From Promicromonospora iranensis (lineage in GTDB: Bacteria; Actinomycetota; Actinomycetes; Actinomycetales; Cellulomonadaceae), in the NCBI RefSeq assembly GCF_028994805.1, contig NZ_JAJQQP010000016.1:100211-164210 (forward strand): a stretch of DNA of 64,000 nt, read 5' to 3'. This document shows, piece after piece, positions 9,239 to 17,773 of the stretch. Made by a program: the position numbers and the translations under genes. The notes below the pieces were generated by a model. It was not told where the DNA came from. It worked only from the letters and a program-made list of their open reading frames with translations, and made no database searches. Position 1 is the stretch's first letter, and each line of letters begins with the position of its first letter.

Positions 9239-9745
9239 GGAGCACCGCGGATCCGCTGCTGCACCTCGCGGCTGCGGGTGCCACGGTGCTGATCGGTTAA
9301 CACCAGCGCGAAAGGGGCAGTTGCCGGCGGGGCGACTTGTGCGGGGCTCGGCCTTGGTGTGAGGGATGTGGCCCTGCAGGTTGCGCACACGCACGGTGAA
9401 ACACCGCCTCCAACGATGCCTGTTGGCGCCACGAGTCAGTCGTCGCCTATCCGTGCAGCAGTCCCGACCTACGCACGACCCTCCGTCGACGGTGCCTGGA
9501 GCTCACCACCCCGGGCTGGCTGGTGAGCAGGCGCCTGGGGTCGCACGGGTCATGGCGTGCTGGCCTTGCGGTGGCTGCGTCATGTCGGGCGGTAGACATC
9601 CCCAGACCTGTCGTGATCGCTGCCGTTGGACCTGCTCCGTTCGCGGGCGAGCAACCTAGGGCTGCTAGGTTTCACCCGGTCGGGAGGTTTCCGGCATTCG
9701 CGCAAGAAGCGCGCGAGCCTTATCAGCGAGAGGCCCTCGTTCGTC
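9239..9745. other. Gap with a small hairpin
   Basis: About 500 bases without a convincing gene. AACCTAG at 9653-9659 and CTAGGTT at 9665-9671 form a perfect 7-bp hairpin with a 5-base loop about 75 bases before the MHYT gene. It could be an operator or part of a leader RNA. Confidence 0.35.
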
Positions 9746-10597
9746 ATGCCCGCAATCGACCACTTCACCTTCGGGTTCCTGACCCCCGTCCTGGCGTACG
9801 CCATCTCGTGCACCGGCGCGGCGACGGGCCTCGCGTGCACCTCGCGGGCACGTGCCGCCACCCCCGTCGCGCGAGCGGTCTGGCTCGTCCTGGGAGCTAT
9901 CGCCCTGGGTGGTACCGGGATCTGGGTGATGCACTTCGTCGCCATGCTCGGCTTCTCCGCCTCCGGCGTCGAGATTCGCTACGACATCCCGCAGACGCTG
10001 CTCAGCGCCGCCGTCGCCATCGTGATGGTCGGTACGGGCCTGTTCATCACCGAGCTGGGCAAGCGCAAGCTGCCCGCCTTGGTGCTCGGCGGCGTCCTGG
10101 CGGGTGTCGGAGTGGCTGCCATGCACTACATGGGCATGGCGGCCATGGAGATGTCGGCGCAGATCGTCTACGCCCCGACCTACGTCATCACCTCGGTCGT
10201 CATCGCGGTCGTGGCCGCCACCGCGGCGCTGTGGTGCACGGTCCACATCCGCGGCACGCTCGCGACCATCGTCGCGACACTGGTCATGGGGATCGCGGTG
10301 ACCGGTATGCACTACACCGGCATGGCCGGTGTCTCGGTGGTCAATCCGGTCGACACCGTGCCCGCGGGTGCGTCGACCATGCAGTTGCTCGTGCCGCTCG
10401 TGATGGCGGTCAGCATCGTCACGTTCCTCCTCATCCTCGGGATCGGCCTCTGGCCCACCGAGGATGAGCTCCGCGAGCAGATCGCGCTCGAGAAGCGGCT
10501 CCGAGCCCAGGGGCAGGGGGTCGGCCAGGCCGCTGGTCTCCCGGCCAACGAGCAGGATCGCGCCACCCAGCGGACCCGCATACCCCAGGTCTACTGA
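9746..10597 (+). CDS. MHYT-domain membrane sensor protein
   Basis: A 283-residue integral membrane protein with about seven helices. It contains the MHYT-domain repeats: MHFVAM (about residue 61), MHYMGM (about 125) and MHYTGM (about 188). The Met and His residues of this domain are proposed in the literature to bind copper and sense small ligands such as oxygen, CO or NO. There is no GGDEF, EAL or kinase domain attached; only a short charged, Gln-rich C-terminal tail follows the last helix. The ATG at 9746 is chosen because the upstream extension of the frame is hydrophilic and poorly conserved in character. Confidence 0.85.
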   Translation: MPAIDHFTFGFLTPVLAYAISCTGAATGLACTSRARAATPVARAVWLVLGAIALGGTGIWVMHFVAMLGFSASGVEIRYDIPQTLLSAAVAIVMVGTGLFITELGKRKLPALVLGGVLAGVGVAAMHYMGMAAMEMSAQIVYAPTYVITSVVIAVVAATAALWCTVHIRGTLATIVATLVMGIAVTGMHYTGMAGVSVVNPVDTVPAGASTMQLLVPLVMAVSIVTFLLILGIGLWPTEDELREQIALEKRLRAQGQGVGQAAGLPANEQDRATQRTRIPQVY

Positions 10598-11158
10598 GCC
10601 TCCCGCAATCGCCCTCGAACTGCTCCGCCTTGGGTCACGAATGACCTCGACCTCGCTGGCATCTCCACGGCGTGGCCGAGCGGGTGCCAGCTGAGGCCCT
10701 GAAGCTCGGCATGCGCGGGCCGGACCGCATGCTCGCCACCTGCTGAACTCGGCGCCCGATGTAGTCCGGCCCAACGCTGGCCGCCGACCTAGCAGCCCTG
10801 GTCTGGCTGCCGACAGGCGCCTGAAGCGCTGTCTGAACGGATCCTCCAGGGGTCGAGATCGCGCGTGGCGTGCGACAGAGGCGTCTGGCGTCCAGATCCC
10901 GTTGTCAGCGCGCTCGGAGTGCCCAGACGGCTACTAGGGTCACATCCGACACGTGGGAAACCCCGCAATTCCGGAACATCGACGTGCATGCGCAGGTAGC
11001 CAGCCCGTAAAGAGGGCTGTCGCCCCCTGTCCGTGTAACGGTCCCGTTGATCGTCGGAACCGGGCGGGCCTTAACTCGAAGCGGTGGGAGCCGGACCGTC
11101 TGTGGAGCGGGTCTGCTTGGCGCGTGTGTGCTCCTGTGCCAGCCCCTGCCGGGCATGG
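10598..11158. other. Non-coding gap, 560 bases
   Basis: No gene with convincing coding character was found between the MHYT gene and the 3' end of the leftward keto-acid decarboxylase. A short stretch near 10670 recalls a tRNA D-arm but no tRNA can be completed from it. Confidence 0.4.
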
Positions 11159-12907
11159 TCAGTGATCGGTGACGTGCGGTTCCTCCGGGGGTTTTTGAGT
11201 GCTTCTGCTGGTGGTCGCGTGGGATGGTGCTGGGCTGGCTGCGGCCAGCCCTGCCGTGAGCTCCGTGAGGATCGTCGGTGTGTCGAGACGGTCCATGATT
11301 ACTTCGATGAGAACGAGGACATCGGTGCGGCTCGTGGCCAGCGCGAGCGCGGCTGTCAGTTCGGCTCCGGTCGATGCCCGGATCGTGATGGCCGCGTCCG
11401 GTGCACCGAGTGCGCCGGGAAGCGCGAGCCAGTCCCAGCTCGTGACGTCCTGGTAGGGAGCGTCCGGGCTTCGGATGGCTCGCTCGACCGTGTATCCGGC
11501 GTTGTTGATGAGGAACATGACGGGCGCGAGACCTCGGTGCAGCACGGTGGCGAGCTCCTGGATGGTGAGCTGTGCGGAGCCGTCGCCGATGAACAGGCTG
11601 ACTCGCTTGTCCGGTTGCGCGAGGCAGGCGCCGAGTGTCGCGGGGAGGGTGTAGCCGATGGACGACCAGATCGGTTGGCCGAGCAGGTCGCAGCCGGGTG
11701 GCATCGCGAGCTCGAGGGCGCCGTAGAAGGCGGTTCCGGCGTCGGCGATGACGGTTGTGCCGCTCGGCAGCCAGCGCTGGATCGCTGTCCAGAACTGCGC
11801 CTGTGTCAGGGGCTGCTCGTCCAGGGCCGCGGGTGCGACTCCGAGACGGACGGGATCGACGAGCTGATCGTCGAGGTCCAGCTCTGTGACGACGTCGCGC
11901 AACGCCTGTACGGAGTCCTCGAGCAGCACTCCGTAGAACCGGCTCCCGCCGATCCTCGCGTCGACCACGTCGAGCGCGATGGCGTCGGCGACGTCGAACC
12001 GGTGCGAGAAGAGTCCGGTGAGCACGTCGCTGAGCACGACGCCGGCAAGCACGATGGGCTCGGCTGTGTCGACGGTCGCGCGCGCCGCCGAGGAGCGGGT
12101 GATCTGGCCCATGTAGGTGCCGAGGCTGCGACGATGCTCCTCGTCCAAGATCGCTTTCGAGCCCGGCTGGGAGGCGATGCGGACGCCCGGCGACTCCGCC
12201 AGAAGCTGGACCTCCCGCTCAAGCCCACGCCGGTGCAAGCGGGGTCCCGCCAGGACGGTGACGGATGCCGTGGCGCTCAGGCGTTCCTTCAACGCGGACC
12301 GGAAGTCTTCGAGCATGGCTGGGTCGCTTCGCGGTGATGGCAACGGCCGACTCAGGTTCCCGCCGTCCGCGGCGGCGACCGCGACGTCTGCTGGCACCGA
12401 GATGTATACGGGCTTCGACTCACGCACAGCAGTCATCAACGCACGGTCGATCTGCTGCACGGCTGACTCGGCGCGCAGCACCTCTGTGTGCGCGGTGACC
12501 TCTCGGTAAGCGCGTTCGAAATGGCCATGGTCCCCGTCCACCAGCGTGTGGTGCAGCAGCGCTCCGTCAGAGGAGGCCTGCGTGGAAGGCGCCCCGGTGA
12601 TCTGCACGACCGGCACGTCCTCCGCATAGGACCCTGCGATCCCGTTGATCGCGGAGAGCTCGCCCACCCCGTACGTCGTCACCAGTGCTGCCACGCTGCG
12701 GCGCATGCGAGCGTAGCCGTCGGCGGCGTAGGCGGCATTGAGCTCGTTGGTGGAACCGACCCATTCCAGCCCGGTACCGTCCAGCATCTCGTCCAGCAGC
12801 GCGAGGTTGAAGTCCCCAGGAAGGCCGAACAGGTGGTTGGTTCCCAGTTCCTGGAGCCTGAGCGCGAGGTACTTTCCAACGGTCACTGTCCGGTGGTCTT
12901 CGGTCAT
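11159..12907 (-). CDS. TPP-dependent 2-keto acid decarboxylase (indolepyruvate/phenylpyruvate/pyruvate decarboxylase type)
   Basis: About 582 residues, the usual length of the pyruvate/indolepyruvate decarboxylase family. The N-terminal TPP domain has FGLPGDFNLALLDE and the catalytic Glu in GSTNELNAAYAADGYAR. The His-His pair of decarboxylases is present (ALLHHTLVDGD). The C-terminal Mg-TPP motif is GDGSAQLTIQE followed by INNAGYTVERAI. The reaction is decarboxylation of a 2-keto acid to an aldehyde in the cytoplasm. An aromatic amino acid decarboxylase gene lies just upstream on the same strand, which fits aromatic amine/aldehyde metabolism, for example indole-3-acetaldehyde. A start at 12928 is also possible; the ATG at 12907 has a GGGGGA ribosome-binding site. 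Confidence 0.85.
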   Translation of the reverse strand: MTEDHRTVTVGKYLALRLQELGTNHLFGLPGDFNLALLDEMLDGTGLEWVGSTNELNAAYAADGYARMRRSVAALVTTYGVGELSAINGIAGSYAEDVPVVQITGAPSTQASSDGALLHHTLVDGDHGHFERAYREVTAHTEVLRAESAVQQIDRALMTAVRESKPVYISVPADVAVAAADGGNLSRPLPSPRSDPAMLEDFRSALKERLSATASVTVLAGPRLHRRGLEREVQLLAESPGVRIASQPGSKAILDEEHRRSLGTYMGQITRSSAARATVDTAEPIVLAGVVLSDVLTGLFSHRFDVADAIALDVVDARIGGSRFYGVLLEDSVQALRDVVTELDLDDQLVDPVRLGVAPAALDEQPLTQAQFWTAIQRWLPSGTTVIADAGTAFYGALELAMPPGCDLLGQPIWSSIGYTLPATLGACLAQPDKRVSLFIGDGSAQLTIQELATVLHRGLAPVMFLINNAGYTVERAIRSPDAPYQDVTSWDWLALPGALGAPDAAITIRASTGAELTAALALATSRTDVLVLIEVIMDRLDTPTILTELTAGLAAASPAPSHATTSRSTQKPPEEPHVTDH

Positions 12908-13107
12908 CTCGCATGTCCCCCGTGTCATGGTGATCGATCCGTCTTGTTGGCGGGGCCGCTCGCTGTGCGGAGCCGTCGGCCTCGGCCGAGACCGCGGCGT
13001 GCGGCTTCCCTGGTGGCCGATGTGTTGCGGCTCGCCCGTGGAGCAGCGGCGTACCAGACCGAAAGAGGTCGCTGTGGTTCCGCCCCTCCCGACGGCCGCC
13101 CGTGTGA

Positions 13108-13193
13108 TAGCCCTGTTCCTTTTCCTCGGCTATGCCGAGAGCGCCGCCGACCGGTTCGCCGCGGCACTGTGCACCGGCTCAGCTGACGGCGCC
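13108..13193 (+). pseudogene. Remnant of the 3' end of an ATP-grasp ligase gene
   Basis: This stretch encodes LFLFLGYAESAADRFAAAL, which matches the last residues of the ATP-grasp protein at 16.2-17.1 kb (FLFLDYAEDAADRLAAAL). By hand count, 47 of 57 aligned bases are identical. Nothing upstream continues the ligase, so only the 3' tail remains. It lies between two leftward genes and is on the opposite strand to them. Confidence 0.6.
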
Positions 13194-13219
13194 AGCGGCG
13201 GTATCCGCCACCGTCACAG

Positions 13220-14644
13220 TCACTGCCCGGTCACGGTGAGGTTCTGGTGAGTGGCGATGAGGGAGCGGGCGGCCTGGTCGATGTCGTCGTTGGTGGAGGC
13301 CCAGTTCGACAGGGACAGGCGCAGCACGGTGCGACCTTTCCAGAGGCTCGTACCGGCCCAGCCCTGCCCGTGCTCCTGGAAGGCGTCGGCGACGTCCTGG
13401 GTGTGGGTGTCGTCGTCCGGGCCGGAGGAGTGGTGGAAGCGCACGAGGACCTGGTTGAGGGCGACGTCGTTGAGGACGTCGATGCCGGGCTCGGCGCGGA
13501 GATGTCCGGCCAGCCGCTGGGCCTGTGCGCAGCGTTCCTCGACAAGTTGGGCGACGCCGGCAGCTCCGAGCTGACGCAGGATGGTCCAGAGAGGGATGAC
13601 GCGAGAGCGGCGGGAGACCTCCAGGCCCCACTGGACGGGGTGGCGCTGGTCGTCCGGGAGGTTGAGGTAGTCGGCGCTCAGGGGCAGCGCCTCGCGGTGG
13701 GCCTGGGCATCGGCGATGAGAGCGATGCCGCAGTCGTAGGGCGCGTTGAGCCACTTGTGGGCGTCGGTCGCCAGGGAGTCGGCCAGCTCGAGCCCGTCCA
13801 GGAGAGTGTGGCGCAGGTGAGGTGAGGCGGCCGCCCAGGCCCCGAACGCGGCATCCAGATGTAACCACCCGCCGGCCTCATGGGTGAGCTCGGCCAGCGG
13901 GCGCAGCCGGTCGACGCCTCCGGTGTTGATCTCCCCGACATGCCCGCACACGATCAGCGGCTGCCCTCGCACGGCGTCAATCTCTTCCCTCAGGGCAGGC
14001 AGGAGGATGCGGCCCTCAGTGTCGGTCGGCAGGGAGCGGATAGACCCGCCCAGGCCGAGGACCTGCAAAGGCCGGGTGACGGCCGCATGTATCGACTCGT
14101 TGACCAGGACCGCCACGGCCGGTCCTCCTTGCAGCCCTTGCCGAGCGACGTCCCAGCCGTGGCGTGCCAAGACCTGGTGGCGCGCGACGGTCAGCCCCAG
14201 CAGGTCGGCGTGGGTACAGGCGGGAGTGAACGCGTAGCTCGTCGTGGCCGGAAGCATGAACAGCTCCGCCAGCCACCGCCCGCAGATCTCCTCCAGCACC
14301 GCCGTCAACGGGGAGCCGTCATGGACGATGCAGTTCTGGTCCCACACGCTCGTCAACCAGTCCGCCGCCAATCCCGCCGGCAGCGTCCCACCCACCACGT
14401 ACCCGAAATATTTCCCGCTCCCCGACGGCACCAGGCCCCCACCAGCTGCCACCAGCTGGCGTACCACCTCGGCAGGCTCGGACGGGTCAGCAGGAAGCCC
14501 GTCGTCGAGGATCGCCCGTAGCTCCTCGTCCGGCACCTCGGTCCGCACCTGCCGTTGCGGAAGTCCCCGGACATACTCCAACGCCACCGCCAGCACCTCC
14601 GGCAGGAGCTCCTCCAACGCGGCCATCTGCTCGCTCGACTTCAC
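13220..14644 (-). CDS. Pyridoxal-phosphate-dependent amino acid decarboxylase (aromatic-L-amino-acid decarboxylase type)
   Basis: A 474-residue group II PLP decarboxylase. The PLP-binding Lys is in LATDAHKWLNAPYDCG at about residue 295. Other family motifs are HVGEINTGGVDRL and LHLDAAFGAWAAASPHLR, where the Asp pairs with the pyridine nitrogen. The N-terminus has the typical SGKYFGYVVGG and the ADWLTSVWDQN stretch. It probably removes CO2 from an aromatic amino acid such as Trp, Tyr or Phe to give an amine. The GTG start has an AAGGGG ribosome-binding site. The TPP-dependent 2-keto acid decarboxylase gene lies about 310 bases downstream on the same strand. Confidence 0.88.
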   Translation of the reverse strand: MKSSEQMAALEELLPEVLAVALEYVRGLPQRQVRTEVPDEELRAILDDGLPADPSEPAEVVRQLVAAGGGLVPSGSGKYFGYVVGGTLPAGLAADWLTSVWDQNCIVHDGSPLTAVLEEICGRWLAELFMLPATTSYAFTPACTHADLLGLTVARHQVLARHGWDVARQGLQGGPAVAVLVNESIHAAVTRPLQVLGLGGSIRSLPTDTEGRILLPALREEIDAVRGQPLIVCGHVGEINTGGVDRLRPLAELTHEAGGWLHLDAAFGAWAAASPHLRHTLLDGLELADSLATDAHKWLNAPYDCGIALIADAQAHREALPLSADYLNLPDDQRHPVQWGLEVSRRSRVIPLWTILRQLGAAGVAQLVEERCAQAQRLAGHLRAEPGIDVLNDVALNQVLVRFHHSSGPDDDTHTQDVADAFQEHGQGWAGTSLWKGRTVLRLSLSNWASTNDDIDQAARSLIATHQNLTVTGQ

Positions 14645-14855
14645 GTGTCGCCCCTTTGGCCACTGGCACGGATGTCACCCAGTTCGATTCAAGTTCCCCT
14701 AAAGTCTGACCCACTAAGTAGACAACTTGTACCCGTAATTGGTAAGCCCTCCGCATCGCCCGCCTGCGCGGGTCTTTCTCATGACGAAACGGCATCGCCA
14801 TGGCGCGTCCCGGATGCGTCGTGGTGGCCGTCCATGGCGGGAAACTGCGCCGTGG

Positions 14856-14888
14856 TGGTGCGCCGCTCTGCAGGAGAGCGGCGCACCA
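14856..14888 (-). terminator. Intrinsic-type terminator hairpin
   Basis: TGGTGCGCCGCTCT (14856-14869) and AGAGCGGCGCACCA (14875-14888) form a perfect 14-bp stem with a 5-base loop. It lies 19 bases beyond the stop of the leftward secreted-protein gene at 14908. There is no U-tract, as is usual in high-GC actinobacteria. Confidence 0.75.
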
Positions 14889-14907
14889 TGTCACGCGTGT
14901 GTCCCGG

Positions 14908-15291
14908 TCAGGCTGGGGTGCACTCGTAGCCCCTGTACGTAAGTTCCGGGAGCGGTTCGCCGGGGTTCTGAGTGGCAAGGATCCCCTCCGGGAAGAACAC
15001 CTCGCAGTGGTAGGTCACGTTGAGCTGGGGGAGCCCGAACACGATGAGCGACGCGAACGTGACGTCCACTCCCTGCTGGGCGTTGCCGCCGGACGGCTCG
15101 GTGCAGCCGGCGGCGAGCTGCACACTGTCGGAGAAGACCATCGTGCCGGTGAGGCAGGTGGACGTGTTGGGCGCGGCGCTGGCGCTAATTGCTGTCGCGA
15201 TGCCGACGCCGAGACCTCCTGCGACGAGCAGAGCTGCGGAGGCAACGGCGGCGATCGTGCGTCGCCGGCGGGGCTGGGTGGTGTCCTTCAT
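14908..15291 (-). CDS. Small secreted protein
   Basis: A 127-residue protein with a Tat/Sec-like signal peptide: basic RRRR at residues 8-11, a hydrophobic core at 13-35 and a likely cleavage near SASAAP (about residue 41). The mature part of about 85 residues has four cysteines that could form two disulphides, and is beta-rich. It has its own AGGAG ribosome-binding site and its own terminator. No family is recognised. It belongs to a group of small secreted proteins in this window (17.3, 17.8, 30.9 and 39.3 kb). Confidence 0.7.
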   Translation of the reverse strand: MKDTTQPRRRRTIAAVASAALLVAGGLGVGIATAISASAAPNTSTCLTGTMVFSDSVQLAAGCTEPSGGNAQQGVDVTFASLIVFGLPQLNVTYHCEVFFPEGILATQNPGEPLPELTYRGYECTPA

Positions 15292-15394
15292 GATGTGACT
15301 CCTCTTGGACGAGCGAGTACTGCATGACAGTTCGTAGATGTCCGGCAGGGCCGAGAAGGTTCAACCGGTTCGGACCCGGTTGCTTCGCGGCAGA

Positions 15395-15424
15395 GGTTGC
15401 GGTTGCGGTTGCGGTTGCGGTTGC
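15395..15424. repeat. Five tandem copies of a hexamer
   Basis: GGTTGC is repeated five times without a mismatch. It lies about 105 bases upstream of the start of the leftward secreted-protein gene (15291), so it may overlap its promoter or leader. Tandem hexamers can change copy number by slippage. Confidence 0.8.
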
Positions 15425-15714
15425 GCAAGAGTCGGCCCGCTGGGTTGCACGATGTGAGGTTCCTGGACACCTGTATCGCGGATGAGCCGCAGAGCAAGGC
15501 CAAGCCGCGCGGTCGGGCGTCTGCTCCGTCGTGATCGTGTGCTCAGGTACCGCTACCGCCGGAGGACACAGAACGGCCATCGTTCCCCCCTGGATCGTTC
15601 GTGACCAACAACGTGGCGACTCGCAACGAAGGACGGGACGATCGTCGACGCTCCCGCCCGGAGCGGTTCACACGGTGGTGAACCCGACTCAGCAAGTAGA
15701 CGGGCGTCAATCGC

Positions 15715-15752
15715 CCCGGGTAAAGCCCCGGCAACCCGGGATATTTCTTATG
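15715..15752 (+). terminator. Hairpin followed by an AT-rich run
   Basis: CCCGGGT (15715-15721) and ACCCGGG (15734-15740) form a 7-bp stem, followed by ATATTTCTTAT, a striking AT-rich run in this GC-rich DNA. The shape is that of a rightward intrinsic terminator, but no rightward gene is recognised upstream. It could be a leftover of a lost gene or part of a leader RNA. Confidence 0.35.
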
Positions 15753-16212
15753 GCGAAGCAAGGAGGGTGCTCGCCGGCAGCGTTGAACTCGGCGATGTAC
15801 CCACCGAGATCATTGACGATCACGGCAGTAGCGCGGTGCGGCGCGCCCGGTGCGGCTCGGCCGCCGACCATCCGCACCGGGTGGGTGGCGGTTGCGACCT
15901 GTCACACAGGGGCTGACGCTGGAGCGTGTGCACGGTGCGGCGTCCGCCGGACCGGTCCGTCGGGGCCAACGCGGCCCGACCTCGCGATACCGCAGCCTCG
16001 GGGTATCGCGTCATCGAAGGCGTTGAGGCCACCGCGACCACGCACTCGTGGTCTCCTGATGCACACGAAGTGCGGCACTCCGGGAGACGTGACCAGCCTT
16101 CGGGTCTGCTTCCCACGTTCACCATCACCATTACCGGGGCCGAGGTCGCGGACCTGTCGGCCCCTGCCATCACTCAGAGAACCATCACTCATGGAACAGG
16201 GGACTGTTTGTG

Positions 16213-17106
16213 ATGCCTTCCGAACACGGTGCAGCTGACATCGCCTATGTCACCTTCGACGGGACTGACCCGGATCTGGCCACAGCCACGCGCTCACTGG
16301 AGCAGGCCGGGCTGTCCTGGCAGCCGGTGCGATGGAAGGACCCGGATGTGGACTGGGGCTCGTTCCGGGCCGCGATCGTGCGCAGCACGTGGGACTACGC
16401 GCAGTGTCGTGACGAGTTCCTCGCCTCGATGCAAGGCGCGGCCGCTGGCTGCGAGCTGATCAATCCGCTCGGCATCCTGGAGTGGAACTCGCACAAGACG
16501 TATCTGCGTGACCTGGCGCAGGCCGGCTGCGACGTGGTCCCGACGCTGTGGGTGGACCCGAGCACCGGTGACAGCAGCGAGGCCCTGGCCCAGGCCATTC
16601 CGTCGGACTGGAGCGATCTGGTGGTCAAGCCCGCGGTGGGAGCGGGCGGCAGCGGTGCGATGCGGACCCGGGACCGGCACAGGGCGATCGAGTACGCCGT
16701 CAGCGGTGGTCCCATGCTGGTGCAGCCTTACCTGGACTCGGTGGACACCGAGGGCGAGCTGTCGCTGGTGTACCTGGACGGCGAGTTCAGCCACGCGGTA
16801 CGCCGTGGCCCTTACTTGTCCGAGGAGACCTTCCGCGACGGGCTCCTGGTTCCCGAGTCGAACGACGCCGGCTGGCAGGTCACTGCCTCGCCTGCGGATC
16901 GGGAGTGCCAGGCGATCGCAGAGCAGGTCCTCGCGTCGATGCCGGCAGTAGCGCCGTTGGCCTACGCGCGGGTCGATCTGCTGCGTGACGGCGAGGGCCG
17001 GATGCGGGTGGCGGAACTCGAGGTGACCGAACCGTTCCTCTTCCTCGACTACGCCGAGGACGCCGCCGATCGGCTCGCCGCAGCGCTGCACGCCAGGCTG
17101 AACTGA
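16213..17106 (+). CDS. ATP-grasp domain protein (RimK/DcsG-like ligase)
   Basis: A 297-residue ATP-grasp enzyme. Family features are RSTWDYAQCRDEFL near residue 60, NPLGILEWNSHKTYLRDL near 88, the ATP-binding WSDLVVKPAVGAGGSGAMRT stretch near 140, LVQPYLDSVDTEGELSLVYL near 172 and a metal-binding region around RVAELEVTEPFLFLDYAE close to the C-terminus. Such enzymes join a carboxylate to an amine or thiol using ATP; the substrates are not known here. An AGGGGA motif precedes the start; GTG at 16210 is an alternative. It is flanked by small secreted-protein genes, and the 3' end of a second copy survives at 13.1 kb. Confidence 0.8.
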   Translation: MPSEHGAADIAYVTFDGTDPDLATATRSLEQAGLSWQPVRWKDPDVDWGSFRAAIVRSTWDYAQCRDEFLASMQGAAAGCELINPLGILEWNSHKTYLRDLAQAGCDVVPTLWVDPSTGDSSEALAQAIPSDWSDLVVKPAVGAGGSGAMRTRDRHRAIEYAVSGGPMLVQPYLDSVDTEGELSLVYLDGEFSHAVRRGPYLSEETFRDGLLVPESNDAGWQVTASPADRECQAIAEQVLASMPAVAPLAYARVDLLRDGEGRMRVAELEVTEPFLFLDYAEDAADRLAAALHARLN

Positions 17107-17217
17107 CGCCCGTACCCGGCAGACGAGGCCCAGTGCTGGTGCTCGGCGAAGTCGTGGCGCACTCAGGACCTGCTGGGTGAGCGGGCTGGTTCGGTCAGCG
17201 CCCGGAGGCGAGCAGTG

Positions 17218-17251
17218 CAGCAGCCCCGGGCTCAGAAGCCCGGGGCTGCTG
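17218..17251. terminator. Bidirectional terminator hairpin
   Basis: CAGCAGCCCCGGGCT (17218-17232) and AGCCCGGGGCTGCTG (17237-17251) form a perfect 15-bp stem with a 4-base loop. It lies between the ends of the rightward ATP-grasp gene and the leftward secreted-protein gene, so it can terminate both. Confidence 0.85.
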
Positions 17252-17260
17252 CTTGCAGCG

Positions 17261-17524
17261 CTACGGCAGCTGCCCGTCCCCACCGAGACCGAGAAGACCT
17301 CCCAAGAGACCTCCTCCCAGGATGTCGCCCACGACCGGGACATTGGGGACACCGATGTCCACACTGGCCTCGACGATGTTGCCGAAGCTGAGGTTGACGC
17401 TCGGGAGTCCTTCGTCCGCTGCCGCTGCCGCTGCCGCTGCGGGAGCGGCAGCTGCGATGCCGAGGATGGGCGCGGAAAGCAGAACAGCCACGGCCGTCAG
17501 GCGGCCGGTGTGTCGTCGGTTCAT
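17261..17524 (-). CDS. Small secreted protein (paralogous leader to the 30.9-kb gene)
   Basis: An 87-residue protein. The signal peptide has a basic start (MNRRHTGR), a hydrophobic core and cleavage after a run of alanines near residue 35. The mature part is short, without cysteine, and ends with a Gly/Leu-rich repeat (GDILGGGLLGGLLGLGG). The ATG at 17524 has a GGAGGAG ribosome-binding site. The signal peptide resembles that of the gene at 30895 (GRLxAxxVLL and AAAAPAAAA in common), and the 58 bases before the start match that gene too, while the mature parts differ. Function unknown. Confidence 0.7.
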   Translation of the reverse strand: MNRRHTGRLTAVAVLLSAPILGIAAAAPAAAAAAAADEGLPSVNLSFGNIVEASVDIGVPNVPVVGDILGGGLLGGLLGLGGDGQLP

Positions 17525-17608
17525 GGCAACTCCTCCATCGAGAGTGGCACTACGTGACCCCGACGGGGCCCATTCCACAGTGCACGCCCCACCGCCAGAG
17601 CGCCACTC
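17525..17608 (-). promoter_or_regulatory. Conserved structured 5' leader of secreted-protein gene
   Basis: The 58 bases before the ATG align without gaps to the leader of the gene at 30895, with 45 identities by hand count. GAGTGGCGCT (17608-17599) can pair with AGTGCCACTC (17551-17542), just before the ribosome-binding site; an inner CCCC-GTC-GGGG hairpin is also possible. The equivalent stem in the other copy differs in sequence but still pairs. This suggests a conserved RNA element, though it could also reflect recent duplication. Confidence 0.55.
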
Positions 17609-17676
17609 AGCCGCCATGAGTTCCTCCGCGGCCGAGCCCGTCGGTAGGGCTTCGAACCCGACGTCCGGTCATCACC

Positions 17677-17713
17677 GTTGCGGGGGCTGCTCCACTGGAG
17701 CAGCCCCCGCAAC
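17677..17713 (-). terminator. Terminator hairpin
   Basis: GTTGCGGGGGCTGCTCC (17677-17693) and GGAGCAGCCCCCGCAAC (17697-17713) form a perfect 17-bp stem with a 3-base loop, 60 bases beyond the stop of the leftward secreted-protein gene at 17774. Confidence 0.85.
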
Positions 17714-17773
17714 CCCATACGGAGAACCTCGTGCTGCAGACGGTGGGCACGGCCGTGAAGGGCCGTGGAATGG

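Larger units (their letters stand above)
15292..16209. other. Gap of 900 bases with possible small ORF before the ATP-grasp gene
   Basis: No firm gene is seen. The last part (roughly 16100-16213) has a frame with G/C-rich third positions that encodes the beta-strand-like TFTITITGAEVADLSAPAIT and ends in a TGA that overlaps the ATG of the ATP-grasp gene by one base (TGATG). The frame is open back to 15926. No good start codon with a ribosome-binding site was found in it, so it may be the end of a degraded gene or a translationally coupled short peptide. Confidence 0.35.

Noticed and set aside
10665..10740. tRNA-like GGCGTGGCCGAGCGGG stretch
   Set aside because: It resembles a Ser/Leu tRNA D-arm, but no anticodon stem, T-loop (GTTCRA) or acceptor stem can be paired around it.
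17640..17675. GGGTTCGAAGCCC on the minus strand as a tRNA T-arm
   Set aside because: The remaining cloverleaf cannot be built and the region is part of the spacer before a secreted-protein terminator.
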